A DNA stretch of 64,000 nt from CAYRNR01 sp964425605 (GCA_964425605.1 CAYRNR010000003.1:1-64000), one strand, 5' to 3'; shown: positions 23,224 through 31,394, counted from the stretch's first letter. Notes: a model not told the origin generated them from the letters alone. Numbers and translations: made by a program.

Positions 23224-24354
23224 TCAGGTCACGAACACCCGATCCAGCCCCGTCGGCGCGGGGCGCGCCTCGTATCGCTCGGTGAGGGCGGCGCGCAGCC
23301 GCGCGCTCAGGGCCATCAGGTGCTCCAGGGAGCCCGTGGCCTCGCGCAGGTTGAGGAAGGCGGTGAACTCGGCCAGAGAGAGGGTGACGACGTCGCCATC
23401 CAGGGCCAGCGAGCACGCACCGGTGGTCTGGTCGTTGGCGGTGAGCAGCAGGCGATACAGGGGCTCGTGGTTGTGCCGGGGCAACCGCACGAGGTCGGCG
23501 ACGAAGTACACGACGCGGCCCTGGGGCTCCAGGCGGACCCAGATCTCGCCGCCGTCGTGCTCGAGGCGCCAGCACCCGTCGTCGACCCGGGCCCCGCTGG
23601 GGTTGAACCCCATGCGCGCCAGGAGCATGGCGATACGGCGCTCGGCTGCGGCGAACCGCTGGCCGCGGTCCAGGCCGGGGCTCATGAAAGGCAGCAGCGC
23701 GCCGCACCCCAGGCATCGCGGCTCGGTGGCCGGGTAGCGGGTCCCGCACTCGGGGCAGCAGTACACTGGGCGCCGGGCGAGGATCTCCCGGGGCGGCCCC
23801 ACGTACTGGCGCAGCGGCTCGACAAAGGCGCGGATGGGCACGGCGAAGCCGAGGTTCTGGCCGTCCCGGCGGACGGAGGCGTTGACCCCCACGACGCGGA
23901 CCGCGGTGTCCACGAGGGGTCCGCCGCTGTTGCCTGGGCTCAGCGCGGCGTCGGTCTGCAGGCACGGCACCCCGCGCACCTCGCGGTCCACCGACGAGAG
24001 GATGCCGCGGGTCACCGTGAACGAGAGCCCGTGGGGGTGCCCGACGGCCGCGACCTGCTCCCCCACCGCCGGCGCCGTGTCGTGGGCCAGGGCGAGCGCC
24101 TTCGCGGGGAGGGTCTCCAGGGGCATGACGAATGCGATGTCCAGCCGGACGTCGGCGTACACCACCTTGCCCGGCACCTCGGTGCCATCGAAGGCCCGAA
24201 GGGTCACCTCGCGCAGGTAGCCCACCACGTGGGCGTTGGTGACCACCAGCCCGTTGGGCATGGCGGTGAACCCGGTGCCGAAGCTGGCGCCGGCGCCGAT
24301 ACCCACCACCGCGGAGCGGACCTGCGTCCAGAAATCGCCTCTGGTGTCCGTCAT
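23224..24354 (-). CDS. Cytoplasmic HtrA-like serine protease with zinc ribbon and YbjN-like domain
   Basis: A 376-residue protein without a signal peptide or membrane helix. Residues about 10-180 form a trypsin-like protease with the catalytic triad visible: TNAHVV (His42), DVRLDIAF (Asp72) and SPGNSGGP (Ser143). In place of the PDZ domain of DegP there is a zinc ribbon (Cys200/203 and Cys214/217), followed by a domain of about 130 residues. That domain (GFNPSGARVDDGCWRLEHDGGEIWV...LYRLLLTANDQTTGACSLALDGDVVTL) has the YbjN/type III chaperone-like pattern. The neighbour upstream encodes another zinc ribbon plus YbjN-like protein and overlaps it by ATGA. The two may work as one unit that recognises and cleaves cytoplasmic clients. 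The substrate is unknown. Confidence 0.8.
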   Translation of the reverse strand: MTDTRGDFWTQVRSAVVGIGAGASFGTGFTAMPNGLVVTNAHVVGYLREVTLRAFDGTEVPGKVVYADVRLDIAFVMPLETLPAKALALAHDTAPAVGEQVAAVGHPHGLSFTVTRGILSSVDREVRGVPCLQTDAALSPGNSGGPLVDTAVRVVGVNASVRRDGQNLGFAVPIRAFVEPLRQYVGPPREILARRPVYCCPECGTRYPATEPRCLGCGALLPFMSPGLDRGQRFAAAERRIAMLLARMGFNPSGARVDDGCWRLEHDGGEIWVRLEPQGRVVYFVADLVRLPRHNHEPLYRLLLTANDQTTGACSLALDGDVVTLSLAEFTAFLNLREATGSLEHLMALSARLRAALTERYEARPAPTGLDRVFVT

Positions 24355-25802
24355 CGGATCAACCCCTGCATCAGCTCCCGGAGCTGGCGCGTCTGCTGCG
24401 GGTCCGGTCCCCGCTCGCTGGCCAGCCGGAACGCCCGATCCGCGGTGTCCGCGAGCCGGTCGGGCAGGGACGCGCGCAGCAGGATCTCGGCCAGCATGCC
24501 CACGAGCAGGAAGTGGACGTACTGGTTGTCGGATGGGCCGTCTTCCAGGGCCTCCATGGCGCCGCGGAAGTGATGGACCGTGTCGATACGGGTGCGGAAC
24601 GGCTCCGCCTGGTCGGGATCGCCGAAGTCCGACAGGCCGCCCGTGGCGAGCAGCGCGTCACAGGCCTCCCCCACGGCCAGGGCCGCGGGCATGGCCAGCT
24701 CGGCGTTGTCCTCCAGCCCCAGGCTCATCAGCCCGTGCGGCTTGCCGTCCTCGCCCTGGAACAGGGGCGAGAGCACGCGCCCCGCCTTGGACGTCAGCTG
24801 CGCCACGGCGCCCGGGCACAACTCCGTGAAAGCGCGCTGGGCGCGGAACAGCAGCGCGCGCTGCAGCATCACGAAGTGGATCTCCTCGCTCTGCTCCTTG
24901 AAGCTCAACGCGAGCCCGATCTGCTGGGACTCCCGCAGCAGATCGCACAGCTGTTCGGCCGCCTCGAGCCGATCCTGGAGCCGCGGGCGCTCATCTCCGG
25001 ACGGCTCCGCCACCCGGGTGGGAGCGTGGGGTCCACGCGCGCCCCAGCGCCGGGAGCCCGACGAGCTGGAGGATTCGCCCATCACGACCCGGTCCACCGG
25101 GGGCCCCGGCGCCTCCGCCGGCGTCGAGTACGCGAATCCCTGGTCAGGCAGCGTCAGGCGGCGCGGCTGGCCCAGGAAGCTCCAGTCCAGGTTCTCGCTC
25201 TGGGCCACCGGCCCGATCATCCGCGCCGCGAACATGGCCGACAGCTGGTCGTCGTAGTCGTCGGCGAGCACGGCCACCTCGCACACCGCGTCGATGAGCT
25301 TGGGTGGGTTGAGGTTGGCCAGCGTGTCCTCGAACCGCAGCACGACGCGATCGCCCCGAAGGCAGAACCGGGAGCTGCCCATGGCATACGCGTTGAGCTC
25401 CAGCAGGGCGCGCATCAGGGGGACGCCCTGGGTCTGCGGCATCCACACGATGGGGGACTCCAGCGTGAGGACCGCCTCGTCCTCGCGGATGTGCATGTAC
25501 ACCGCGGCCGAGTCCTGCACGAAGGTCCAGCAGGGGCCGTCGTCCCGCCGGGTGATCGTCAGGGCGGTCACGCCCAGCACCTCCAGGCACTGGCCGACCA
25601 TGCGCGGCCAGTCCTGGCCACGCCACGCGGCAAAGGCGGTGCGCAGGTGGGGGTAGCTCTCTGGCTGGGGTCCGGCGAGCAGCGAGAGGTTCTCGTGGTC
25701 GCGGGTCTCGGGGACCTCGCCGGGCGGTGCGCCGCAGGCATCGCACGTCCCTCCCCCGGCGATCCAGCCGCAGACGTTGCAGTACGTGGTGTGTGTTTCC
25801 AT
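24351..25802 (-). CDS. Zinc-ribbon protein with YbjN-like domain, partner of the HtrA-like protease
   Basis: A 483-residue soluble protein. It begins with a zinc ribbon (Cys8, Cys11, Cys20, Cys23). A YbjN/chaperone-like domain follows at about 45-180 (LGVTALTITRRDDGPCWTFV, LLELNAYAMGSSRFCLRGDRVVL, LIDAVCEVAVLADDYDDQL). After a Ser/Pro-rich linker (ESSSSSGSRRWG) comes an all-helical region of about 220 residues with no recognised motif. It shares both of its N-terminal modules with the downstream protease, although in a different order. The ATGA overlap implies coupled synthesis and probably a complex. I know of no characterised homologue of this pair. A substrate adaptor or sensor role is inferred. 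Confidence 0.65.
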   Translation of the reverse strand: METHTTYCNVCGWIAGGGTCDACGAPPGEVPETRDHENLSLLAGPQPESYPHLRTAFAAWRGQDWPRMVGQCLEVLGVTALTITRRDDGPCWTFVQDSAAVYMHIREDEAVLTLESPIVWMPQTQGVPLMRALLELNAYAMGSSRFCLRGDRVVLRFEDTLANLNPPKLIDAVCEVAVLADDYDDQLSAMFAARMIGPVAQSENLDWSFLGQPRRLTLPDQGFAYSTPAEAPGPPVDRVVMGESSSSSGSRRWGARGPHAPTRVAEPSGDERPRLQDRLEAAEQLCDLLRESQQIGLALSFKEQSEEIHFVMLQRALLFRAQRAFTELCPGAVAQLTSKAGRVLSPLFQGEDGKPHGLMSLGLEDNAELAMPAALAVGEACDALLATGGLSDFGDPDQAEPFRTRIDTVHHFRGAMEALEDGPSDNQYVHFLLVGMLAEILLRASLPDRLADTADRAFRLASERGPDPQQTRQLRELMQGLIR

Positions 25803-25864
25803 GGCTCTGACCCACTGGATGTGGGGGAGTCGCGAGAACGTGACGGTCCGGGGTCAGGGACGGC

Positions 25865-26878
25865 TCAGGGGCGCACCCAGGCCAGGTGGTCGAGCAGCAC
25901 GTCGGGGTGGTTGTACTCGGGGTGGACGGCGCTGAGGACGACGCGGCCCGCGCCGTACTCGCCCGCCGCGAGGGCGCCGGTCCCGCTGACCTCGTAGCCC
26001 GCGAGGCCGGGATCCAGATCCTCGTCGTACACGAGCACGATGTCCTCGGTGAAGCTGGCCAGGGAGGGGCCTCCCGCGTAGTCGCCCGCCACGACGTCGC
26101 CCACCGAGATCCCGGGCAGGGCGTCGTGCGCTGTCGAGGACAGGAGCTGCAGCTCGACCATGTTGCCCACGTACGCGGCGTAGTCGTCGTGGTACGTGGC
26201 CTCCACGTCCAGCAGGCCGAGCATCAGCCCCGGCAGCAGCTTGCCGTTGTAGACCAGGTCGCTGGCCCCGACGATGGACCCGCCGCACACGCCGATGTAG
26301 CCGCCGCCAGCGGCGACGAAGTCCCGGATCGAGGTGGCCAGGCCCGGGTCGCCGATCACCGCCCAGACGCCGCTGCCGCTGCCCGGGTACACCAGCACGT
26401 CGTGGCCCGCACCCAGGGAGGACTCCACCGTGGCGTAGTCCATCCGCTCCACCGTGTGCCCCTCGCCGGTGAGGATGTTCTCGATGGGTGCGACCCCGGA
26501 GCTGCCGGTGTCCACCAGCGCGACGGTCAGCGGGCTCGAGTCGTCGTCGTCGGCTTCGCCCCCGCTGTCGTCGTCGTCGGTCGCGCTGTCGTCATCGTCG
26601 TCGGCTTCGCCCCCGCTGTCGTCATCGTCGTCGGCCGGAGTCGCGTCGTTGTCGTCATCGTCATCGGCCGGAGTCGCGTCGTCGTCGTCATCGGCCGGGG
26701 TCGTGTCGTCGTCGTCATCGGCCGGAGTCGTGTCGTCGTCGTCATCGCTGCCGTGGGTGTCGTCGTCGCCGCCGAAGCTGTCGTCGGTGCCCGAACAGGC
26801 CGTCCCGAGACCGATCAGCAGGGCGAGCAGCAGGACAGAGCCGGCGCGGCCCGCCCCAGGGGGTCGTTCACTCCACAC
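25865..26878 (-). CDS. Lipoprotein with Asp-rich linker and class I glutamine amidotransferase-like domain
   Basis: A 337-residue lipoprotein (GTG start, lipobox LGTAC) with a long linker, residues about 30-118, made of DDDDDTTPA and DDDDSGGEA units. The folded part (about 120-337) has a flavodoxin-like layout: TVALVDTGSSGVAPIENIL, VLVYPGSGSGVW, FVAAGGGYIGVCGGS and LSAVHPEYNH. The GVCGGS elbow with Cys and the terminal HPEY are the Cys-His positions of class I GATase/BPL_N-type proteins. It might be a peptidase or amidase at the surface rather than a true amidotransferase, since no synthase partner exists. It overlaps the upstream lipoprotein gene by 11 bases. Confidence 0.68.
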   Translation of the reverse strand: MWSERPPGAGRAGSVLLLALLIGLGTACSGTDDSFGGDDDTHGSDDDDDTTPADDDDDTTPADDDDDATPADDDDDNDATPADDDDDSGGEADDDDDSATDDDDSGGEADDDDSSPLTVALVDTGSSGVAPIENILTGEGHTVERMDYATVESSLGAGHDVLVYPGSGSGVWAVIGDPGLATSIRDFVAAGGGYIGVCGGSIVGASDLVYNGKLLPGLMLGLLDVEATYHDDYAAYVGNMVELQLLSSTAHDALPGISVGDVVAGDYAGGPSLASFTEDIVLVYDEDLDPGLAGYEVSGTGALAAGEYGAGRVVLSAVHPEYNHPDVLLDHLAWVRP

Positions 26879-27611
26879 CGTAGGCCACGACCACCAGGTT
26901 GCCCATCACGCCATACCCGCTCAGCTCGGCCCAGGAGTAGGGCGCCTCGGTGGCGTTGCTCCAGTAGTTGCGGTCGTCGTGGGTCACACCGTCGGTGCAC
27001 ATGGACAGGCACCCCACCTCGGGGTAGTTGCCGGTGAGCTCCACGGCCACGAACAGGTCCTCGTCCTGCTCGATGGTGATCGGAGGATCGATCTCCACGA
27101 CCACGATGCGCTCGGTCCCCTGGACGTCGTCCTCCTCGGTCACCATCACGAGGACGTCGGCGGGCTCGGCCGCCGGGGCGGGCCCCTCGGCCGTGAACAG
27201 CTCCAGGCGGTGGGGGTACTCCGCGTTGCACTGCACGCCATCCTGGTCGCCGTGCAGCAGCTGGTAGACCACCTTGTCCACGCTGAACGGCCAGTGGGGC
27301 GGGGTCAGGCGCGCGGCGGCCAGCTGTCCCTCCTCGCCGGACAGGGGCATCACCGCTGTCCACTGCTTGCAGGGATCGGGGAAGTTGGCCAGCAGATCGC
27401 TCCCGGTCCCGGACGAGTCGTCGTCGTCCGCCGCGCCGGTGGTGTCGTCGTCGTCCGCGGTCGCGTCGTCGTCGTCCGCGGTGGCGTCGTCGTCGTCCGC
27501 GGTCGCGTCGTCGTCGTCCGCGGTGGCGTCGTCGTCCCCCTCGGACTCCGAGCACGCGCCCAGTGCGAACGTCATCCCGAGAACCAAGAACAGCATCAAC
27601 CCGTTGCGCAT
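26868..27611 (-). CDS. Hypothetical lipoprotein with Asp-rich linker
   Basis: A 247-residue lipoprotein; the ATG at 27611 is chosen because GGAGG sits five bases before it. The lipobox is LGAC, and the next 45 residues are DDDDATA repeats encoded by nearly identical 21-base units. The mature domain (about 75-247) is beta-rich with paired cysteines (NFPDPCKQW, VQCNAEYPHRLELF, GCLSMCTDG). Strands such as IVVVEIDPPITIEQDEDLFVAVELT resemble secreted carbohydrate- or protein-binding domains of unknown family. It is coupled to the GATase-like lipoprotein gene downstream. I do not recognise a function. Confidence 0.65.
   Translation of the reverse strand: MRNGLMLFLVLGMTFALGACSESEGDDDATADDDDATADDDDATADDDDATADDDDTTGAADDDDSSGTGSDLLANFPDPCKQWTAVMPLSGEEGQLAAARLTPPHWPFSVDKVVYQLLHGDQDGVQCNAEYPHRLELFTAEGPAPAAEPADVLVMVTEEDDVQGTERIVVVEIDPPITIEQDEDLFVAVELTGNYPEVGCLSMCTDGVTHDDRNYWSNATEAPYSWAELSGYGVMGNLVVVAYGVE
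27444..27536 (-). repeat. 21-base tandem repeat coding for DDDDATA
   Basis: Four 21-base units and a partial fifth, alternating in one base (GCGGTCGC or GCGGTGGC endings on the plus strand), encode the Asp-rich linker. The unit is nearly identical at DNA level to the one at 54966-55019 in an unrelated lipoprotein gene. Confidence 0.9.
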
Positions 27612-27666
27612 GCCCACCTCCAGTGCCGCAACACTTTAACACCGGAGGGCGAAGGCACCGAGCAGC

Positions 27667-27972
27667 TCAACCCATCAGTCGTTCGAGGAGCAGGTCCTCC
27701 ACGTTGCGCCGGCCGTCGATGACCGCGAGGATCCAGACGGTCTCCTGGCCCGTCCTGAAGAGGATTCGCCAGGGTGGCTCGACGAGCTCCCGATAGATCC
27801 CGATTCCGTGGCGCTGGAGCTCGGGAACGACGCGGCCGCGCCGGGGCATGGACTCGAGAGCCGCCGCACGGGCCCGGAGGAGATCCAGGATACGGAGCGC
27901 GGAGTCGGGATCCTCCATGGCGATGTACCCGACGATGGACTCGAGGTCTGCGATGGCCCCCTCGCTCCACAT
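27667..27972 (-). CDS. ParE/RelE-family toxin
   Basis: A 101-residue protein of the ParE/RelE superfamily: MWSEGAIADLESIVGYIAMEDPDSALRI at the start, MPRRGRVVPEL in the middle, YRELVEPPWRILFRTGQETVWILAVIDGRR at the end. The order of the two N-terminal helices and four-strand sheet is that of ParE-type toxins, which poison DNA gyrase, while RelE relatives cut mRNA on the ribosome. The sequence alone does not decide between them. The start lies 25 bases after the antitoxin stop. An upstream in-frame codon to 28032 would overlap the antitoxin gene and is less likely. Confidence 0.88.
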   Translation of the reverse strand: MWSEGAIADLESIVGYIAMEDPDSALRILDLLRARAAALESMPRRGRVVPELQRHGIGIYRELVEPPWRILFRTGQETVWILAVIDGRRNVEDLLLERLMG

Positions 27973-27997
27973 CACCCGATGGTCGTCTCCCACGGAC

Positions 27998-28285
27998 TCA
28001 GCCCCCTCGACCCGTACCCTCGAGCTTGGCACGCAGCCCGTCGAATACCTCGTCCTGCTCGACCACCCGGCCCTGCCGGATGTCCTCCTCTCCCAGGGCC
28101 GCGAGCTTCAACAGACCGAGTGCGTCCCGCATCTGCTGAAAACTCAGCGGGTCGAGGAGCACGCCTCGGGCCGATCCGTTCTGCGTGATCACCACGTGGC
28201 GGCGAGTCGTGTTGACCTGCTCGAGCAGGTCCGCAGCGCGGTTCTTGAGGTAGGTGACGGAGCGGACGTCTTCTTCGAGCTTCAT
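27998..28285 (-). CDS. Phd/YefM-type antitoxin
   Basis: A 95-residue protein with the Phd/YefM N-terminal DNA-binding fold (VTYLKNRAADLLEQVNTTRRHVVITQNGSARGVLLDPLSFQQM) and a charged C-terminal helix that would bind the toxin (EEDIRQGRVVEQDEVFDGLRAKLEG). It precedes the ParE-like toxin gene in the standard antitoxin-first order. A palindrome lies directly upstream over the expected transcription start, consistent with autorepression by the antitoxin or the complex. The longer open frame upstream (to 28699) runs through that operator, so I use the ATG at 28285. Confidence 0.9.
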   Translation of the reverse strand: MKLEEDVRSVTYLKNRAADLLEQVNTTRRHVVITQNGSARGVLLDPLSFQQMRDALGLLKLAALGEEDIRQGRVVEQDEVFDGLRAKLEGTGRGG

Positions 28286-28288
28286 GGC

Positions 28289-28310
28289 CAGACCTCTCGG
28301 TCTGAATTTA
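28289..28310 (-). promoter_or_regulatory. Toxin-antitoxin operator and -10 element
   Basis: CAGACC-TCTC-GGTCTG (28289-28304) is a perfect 6-base inverted repeat four bases before the antitoxin start. On the minus strand it follows a -10-like TAAATT (28310-28305), so a bound antitoxin would cover the transcription start. Confidence 0.65.
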
Positions 28311-28380
28311 GCATCGAATTCGGACCTGGACCACCGCTCGCCTCGCTCCAGCCGCGTCGGGCCATCCTGCGGCATCGGCA

Positions 28381-28809
28381 TCACGCCTCGGCCACCGCCG
28401 CACCGCGAGCCCGGCCACACCCACAAGGCTGGCACATCTCGAAGTCCAGGACGTTGTCCAGGAACTCCAGCCGCCGGTGGATGGGAAGGGCAGGATCGAC
28501 GGGCACCAGTCCTCCCATGGCGGAGAGGATCTGCTGCATCTCGGCCAGGCGCGCCTCGCTCTCCAGCCGCGGCAGGCCGCGGAAGCGCCCATCCACCAGC
28601 CTCAGGTACATCGTCCCGGAGGTGTGGCACATGGACATGTGCACCTCGGCCGAGCCCAGGGCCTCCTTCCGCCGTTCGTATTCCTCTTCGGTCATCCACG
28701 CGCCGCCGGAAGGGACCCGACTCCGCGCGACCGCCCCGCGATCACCCACCAGGTCCGACATCCTGGGCATACGCTCCCGATACCGTCTCATCCGCCTTCG
28801 TAGACTCAT
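28381..28809 (-). CDS. Hypothetical protein with C-terminal cysteine cluster
   Basis: A 142-residue soluble protein. The ATG at 28809 follows GAGGAG. The N-terminus is Arg-rich (MSLRRRMRRYRERMPRM). The middle has MTEEEYERRKEALGSAEVHMSMCHTSGTMYLRL. The C-terminus carries a tight cluster MCQPCGCGRARG that, together with the Cys in MSMCH, could bind a metal. No known family is recognised. It stands alone between the toxin-antitoxin pair and the PHA operon with gaps on both sides. Confidence 0.55.
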   Translation of the reverse strand: MSLRRRMRRYRERMPRMSDLVGDRGAVARSRVPSGGAWMTEEEYERRKEALGSAEVHMSMCHTSGTMYLRLVDGRFRGLPRLESEARLAEMQQILSAMGGLVPVDPALPIHRRLEFLDNVLDFEMCQPCGCGRARGAAVAEA

Positions 28810-28958
28810 GTTCGTGTCCTCTCCTCGATGAAGGTTCGAGGACGGGGGAGAGCAACCGGCGTGCCAGCGCGCAGATCGGGCCGCAGCACATCGATTGGAG
28901 GCAGGACGTCCAGGGGAGGGCGTCCGAAAATCGGACGGGGAGACCGAAAATCGGACGG

Positions 28959-29786
28959 TCAGGGGTAGTAGCGGCGGAGTTCTTCCACGGTCTCGAAGGA
29001 GGGGTCCTCGCTCACCACGCGCGCCAGCTCGCCGAAGCAGGGCCGGAGCCACAGCAGCTGGTGGTAGGTCCGGGTGTGATCGCCGGCGGCCAGGGCCAGG
29101 GTCTGGTCGACCTGGACGCGGACGCGCAGTACGTCGGAGACCTCGACGCCGCCGGGCAGACGCATCGTGCCGCGGGCGTCGACCTCGAACTGGTAGCGCT
29201 CGACGCCCTGGTTGGGGATGCCGAAGGCGAGGGCGTCGCGGTAGGTGACGGTCTGGTCCCAGGTGTCCCCGACGGTGAAGGGGAAGCGGTAGAGCACCAG
29301 GGGTTCGTCGTACACCACCTCGGTGCGGCTCGCGGCCGGCGCGTCGCCGGTGGTGGCCATGCCGACCATGGACAGGGTGGTCTGCTCGCCCTCGTCGAGG
29401 CGGAACCAGCCGAGCAACTCCGGGGACTCCAGGAGCATGGGGGCGGCGTAGGTCGCACCGGGGAACATCTCTGCGTCAGCCAGATCAGCGGGCTCCTCGA
29501 GCACCAGGGTCGCGCCCACGTCGGCGGGGCCGTCCGCGAAGTCCCACAGGCGGCCGCCGTCCGAGGCGAGGGTGCCGTCGACGTCCACCTCGACGGGCTG
29601 GCCGGGGAGGTTGCGGACGTACCTCACCTCGAGCCCGGTGATCACGGGCATCTCGTCGGCCGTCATGATCCCGTCGAGCTCGGCGCTGCATTCGGCCAGG
29701 GGCGGCTCGCCGGGATCGTCCGCCGGGACCGAGGTGCCGCAGCCGGTGGCGAACGCGACGAAGAAGAGGAGGGGACGCAGGGTCAT
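28959..29786 (-). CDS. Lipoprotein of the PHA/outer-membrane operon, paralogue of 32296-33174
   Basis: A 275-residue lipoprotein (MTLRPLLFFVAFATGCGT, lipobox ATGC). The mature part is beta-rich. It shares an ordered pattern with the product of 32296-33174: a short acidic start, a Gly-Gly-x-x-W-D-F/L strand (DGGRLWDFADG), an F-P-x-A/D-A-F/Y segment, EVVYDEPLVLYRFPFTVGDTW, and a late VLRVRVQVDQTLAL strand. It is the last gene of the six-gene operon, 12 bases after the barrel gene. Position and family suggest an outer-membrane partner of the barrel, perhaps binding a hydrophobic ligand. No catalytic residues are evident. Confidence 0.7.
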   Translation of the reverse strand: MTLRPLLFFVAFATGCGTSVPADDPGEPPLAECSAELDGIMTADEMPVITGLEVRYVRNLPGQPVEVDVDGTLASDGGRLWDFADGPADVGATLVLEEPADLADAEMFPGATYAAPMLLESPELLGWFRLDEGEQTTLSMVGMATTGDAPAASRTEVVYDEPLVLYRFPFTVGDTWDQTVTYRDALAFGIPNQGVERYQFEVDARGTMRLPGGVEVSDVLRVRVQVDQTLALAAGDHTRTYHQLLWLRPCFGELARVVSEDPSFETVEELRRYYP

Positions 29787-29798
29787 CTCGATCTCCTC

Positions 29799-31394
29799 CT
29801 AGAAAGGAAACGCCATCATCAGGTGAGTCCCCAGCGCGGGGCGCGCGTCGAGCTTCGCCACGGTGTTGTCCAGGGCGCCGCCGGGGAGGAAGACGCCCAC
29901 ATCGCCCCACACCTCGAACCCCGGCGCGGGCCGCCAGCGGGCGTGCAGGTCCACCTCGAAGCCGTAGAACCGGTGCCCCGACGGCGTGGAGCTCGCCTGG
30001 AGCGCCATCGAGGGGATACCGGCGATGCCCAGCGTGAAGGTCTCGGCGGGATGCAGCTTCAGCTCGGCGCGGGCGTAGAACGCGTCGGTGACCGTGCCGA
30101 CGATCTGGCGGAAGAACACCACGTCGATGACGTGATTGGGGTGGAAGCGGAAGTTGTCGATGGACAGGTCGTCGTCCAGGTGGAACTGCGGGCCGTCGAG
30201 GTCGCCGGGCTGGCTGGAGACCTGATCCAGGGGGGGCGCCACCCCCAGCCCCGGGGCCGGATCCCCCGACGCGAGGCCCAGCTCCAGCTGCACGTCCACC
30301 TTGGCGGGCACGGCCTCGACCTCGAGCTGCAGCGCGCCGCCGAACTGCGACGAGCTGATCGGGGGCAGCTCCACACCCGCGTCCATGGAGGCGTTGCCCA
30401 CGCGGCCGCGAAGATAGGCCACCTCCAGCTCGGCGCGGAACCGCCGCGTCTGGACCTTGAGCCACAGGTCCAGCGCCAGCGCCTTCACGCCCCGCTCGAC
30501 CGCGTCCTCGGTGCCCCACTCGCCGTTCTCACCGTCGAGGCCCTGGAGATAGAACCCCGGGAACTCGGCCTGTTGCCAGCGATACGTGACGTACAGGCCG
30601 TAGTCGAAGGTGGTGCGGCCCCACGTCTTGCGTCGGTCCAGGGCCTCGGGGCTGTGCTGGCGCCCCAGGGCCGCGCTGACGGTGTAGACGTTGTCCTTGA
30701 GCTCCAGGTCGATGGCGCGGCCGCGGGTCTCGCCGCCCCAGCCGCTGGCCGAGGTCGGACCCACCGCGTTGAGGTCGAAGCTGACGCCGACGAAGTGCTC
30801 GCGGAACGACGTGACGAACCCGACGCGGTCCACGTCGTCGTCGAAGTCGCAGTCCAGGCCGTCGCTGCCGGCGGCCACGACGCCGAGCCCCCAGCGCGGC
30901 AGGCCCATCCGCCCCAGCACGAGCACGCCCACGGGGGTGAGGACCTCGCCCCAGGCCCGCTTCAACCGGATGCTGTCGGTGAAGGCGTTGGTGCCCGAGG
31001 CCGGCGCCTCCTGGCCCGTGCTGGCCCAGGCCATCGGGGTCCACCGCGTGCGAGGGAACCCCTCAGGAGTGGAGCCCGCCACCAGGTTGTCCAGGGCGTC
31101 GGCCCTGACGTGGACCGTGACCACGTCGCCGACGTGGATACCCAGGTCCAGGCGCAGGCGCGTGTCCGCCGAGCCCACCACCTGGCCGCCGGACGGGGGG
31201 ATGGGGAACAGGGGTTCGCCCGTGGTGGGCGTCGAGCCCCGGTCCAGGTCGTGGTCGATGAACAGCCCCGCGCGGCCCCGCAGATACCCGTCGAGGGTGA
31301 TCCACTCGGGGACCTCGACGCGGCGCCGCTCCCCCTCGGCCATCGCGGACCACGGTACGGCGATGCACGCCGCGAGCAGCAGGGCCCACCTCAC
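29799..31394 (-). CDS. TIGR04551-like outer-membrane beta-barrel protein
   Basis: A 531-residue protein with a signal peptide (WALLLAACIAVPWSAMA) and a long series of amphipathic beta strands ending in an aromatic-terminal strand (LGTHLMMAFPF), the hallmark of a BAM-inserted barrel. Phrases such as RLRLDLGIHVGDVVTVHVRADALDNLVAGSTPE, RLKRAWGEVLTPVGVLVLGRMG and GLDCDFDDDVDRVGFVTS resemble the myxobacterial TIGR04551 family, known so far only as putative barrels. The GTG start has GGGAGG six bases upstream and overlaps the hydrolase stop (GTGA). In this operon, with a CoA ligase and PHA synthase, it could be the channel for the acid or ester substrate. This is an inference. Confidence 0.78.
   Translation of the reverse strand: MRWALLLAACIAVPWSAMAEGERRRVEVPEWITLDGYLRGRAGLFIDHDLDRGSTPTTGEPLFPIPPSGGQVVGSADTRLRLDLGIHVGDVVTVHVRADALDNLVAGSTPEGFPRTRWTPMAWASTGQEAPASGTNAFTDSIRLKRAWGEVLTPVGVLVLGRMGLPRWGLGVVAAGSDGLDCDFDDDVDRVGFVTSFREHFVGVSFDLNAVGPTSASGWGGETRGRAIDLELKDNVYTVSAALGRQHSPEALDRRKTWGRTTFDYGLYVTYRWQQAEFPGFYLQGLDGENGEWGTEDAVERGVKALALDLWLKVQTRRFRAELEVAYLRGRVGNASMDAGVELPPISSSQFGGALQLEVEAVPAKVDVQLELGLASGDPAPGLGVAPPLDQVSSQPGDLDGPQFHLDDDLSIDNFRFHPNHVIDVVFFRQIVGTVTDAFYARAELKLHPAETFTLGIAGIPSMALQASSTPSGHRFYGFEVDLHARWRPAPGFEVWGDVGVFLPGGALDNTVAKLDARPALGTHLMMAFPF

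Noticed and set aside
25807..25857. CTGACCC and GGGTCAG arms as a terminator between two minus-strand genes
   Set aside because: The loop of about 36 bases and the absence of a T-run make a terminator unlikely.
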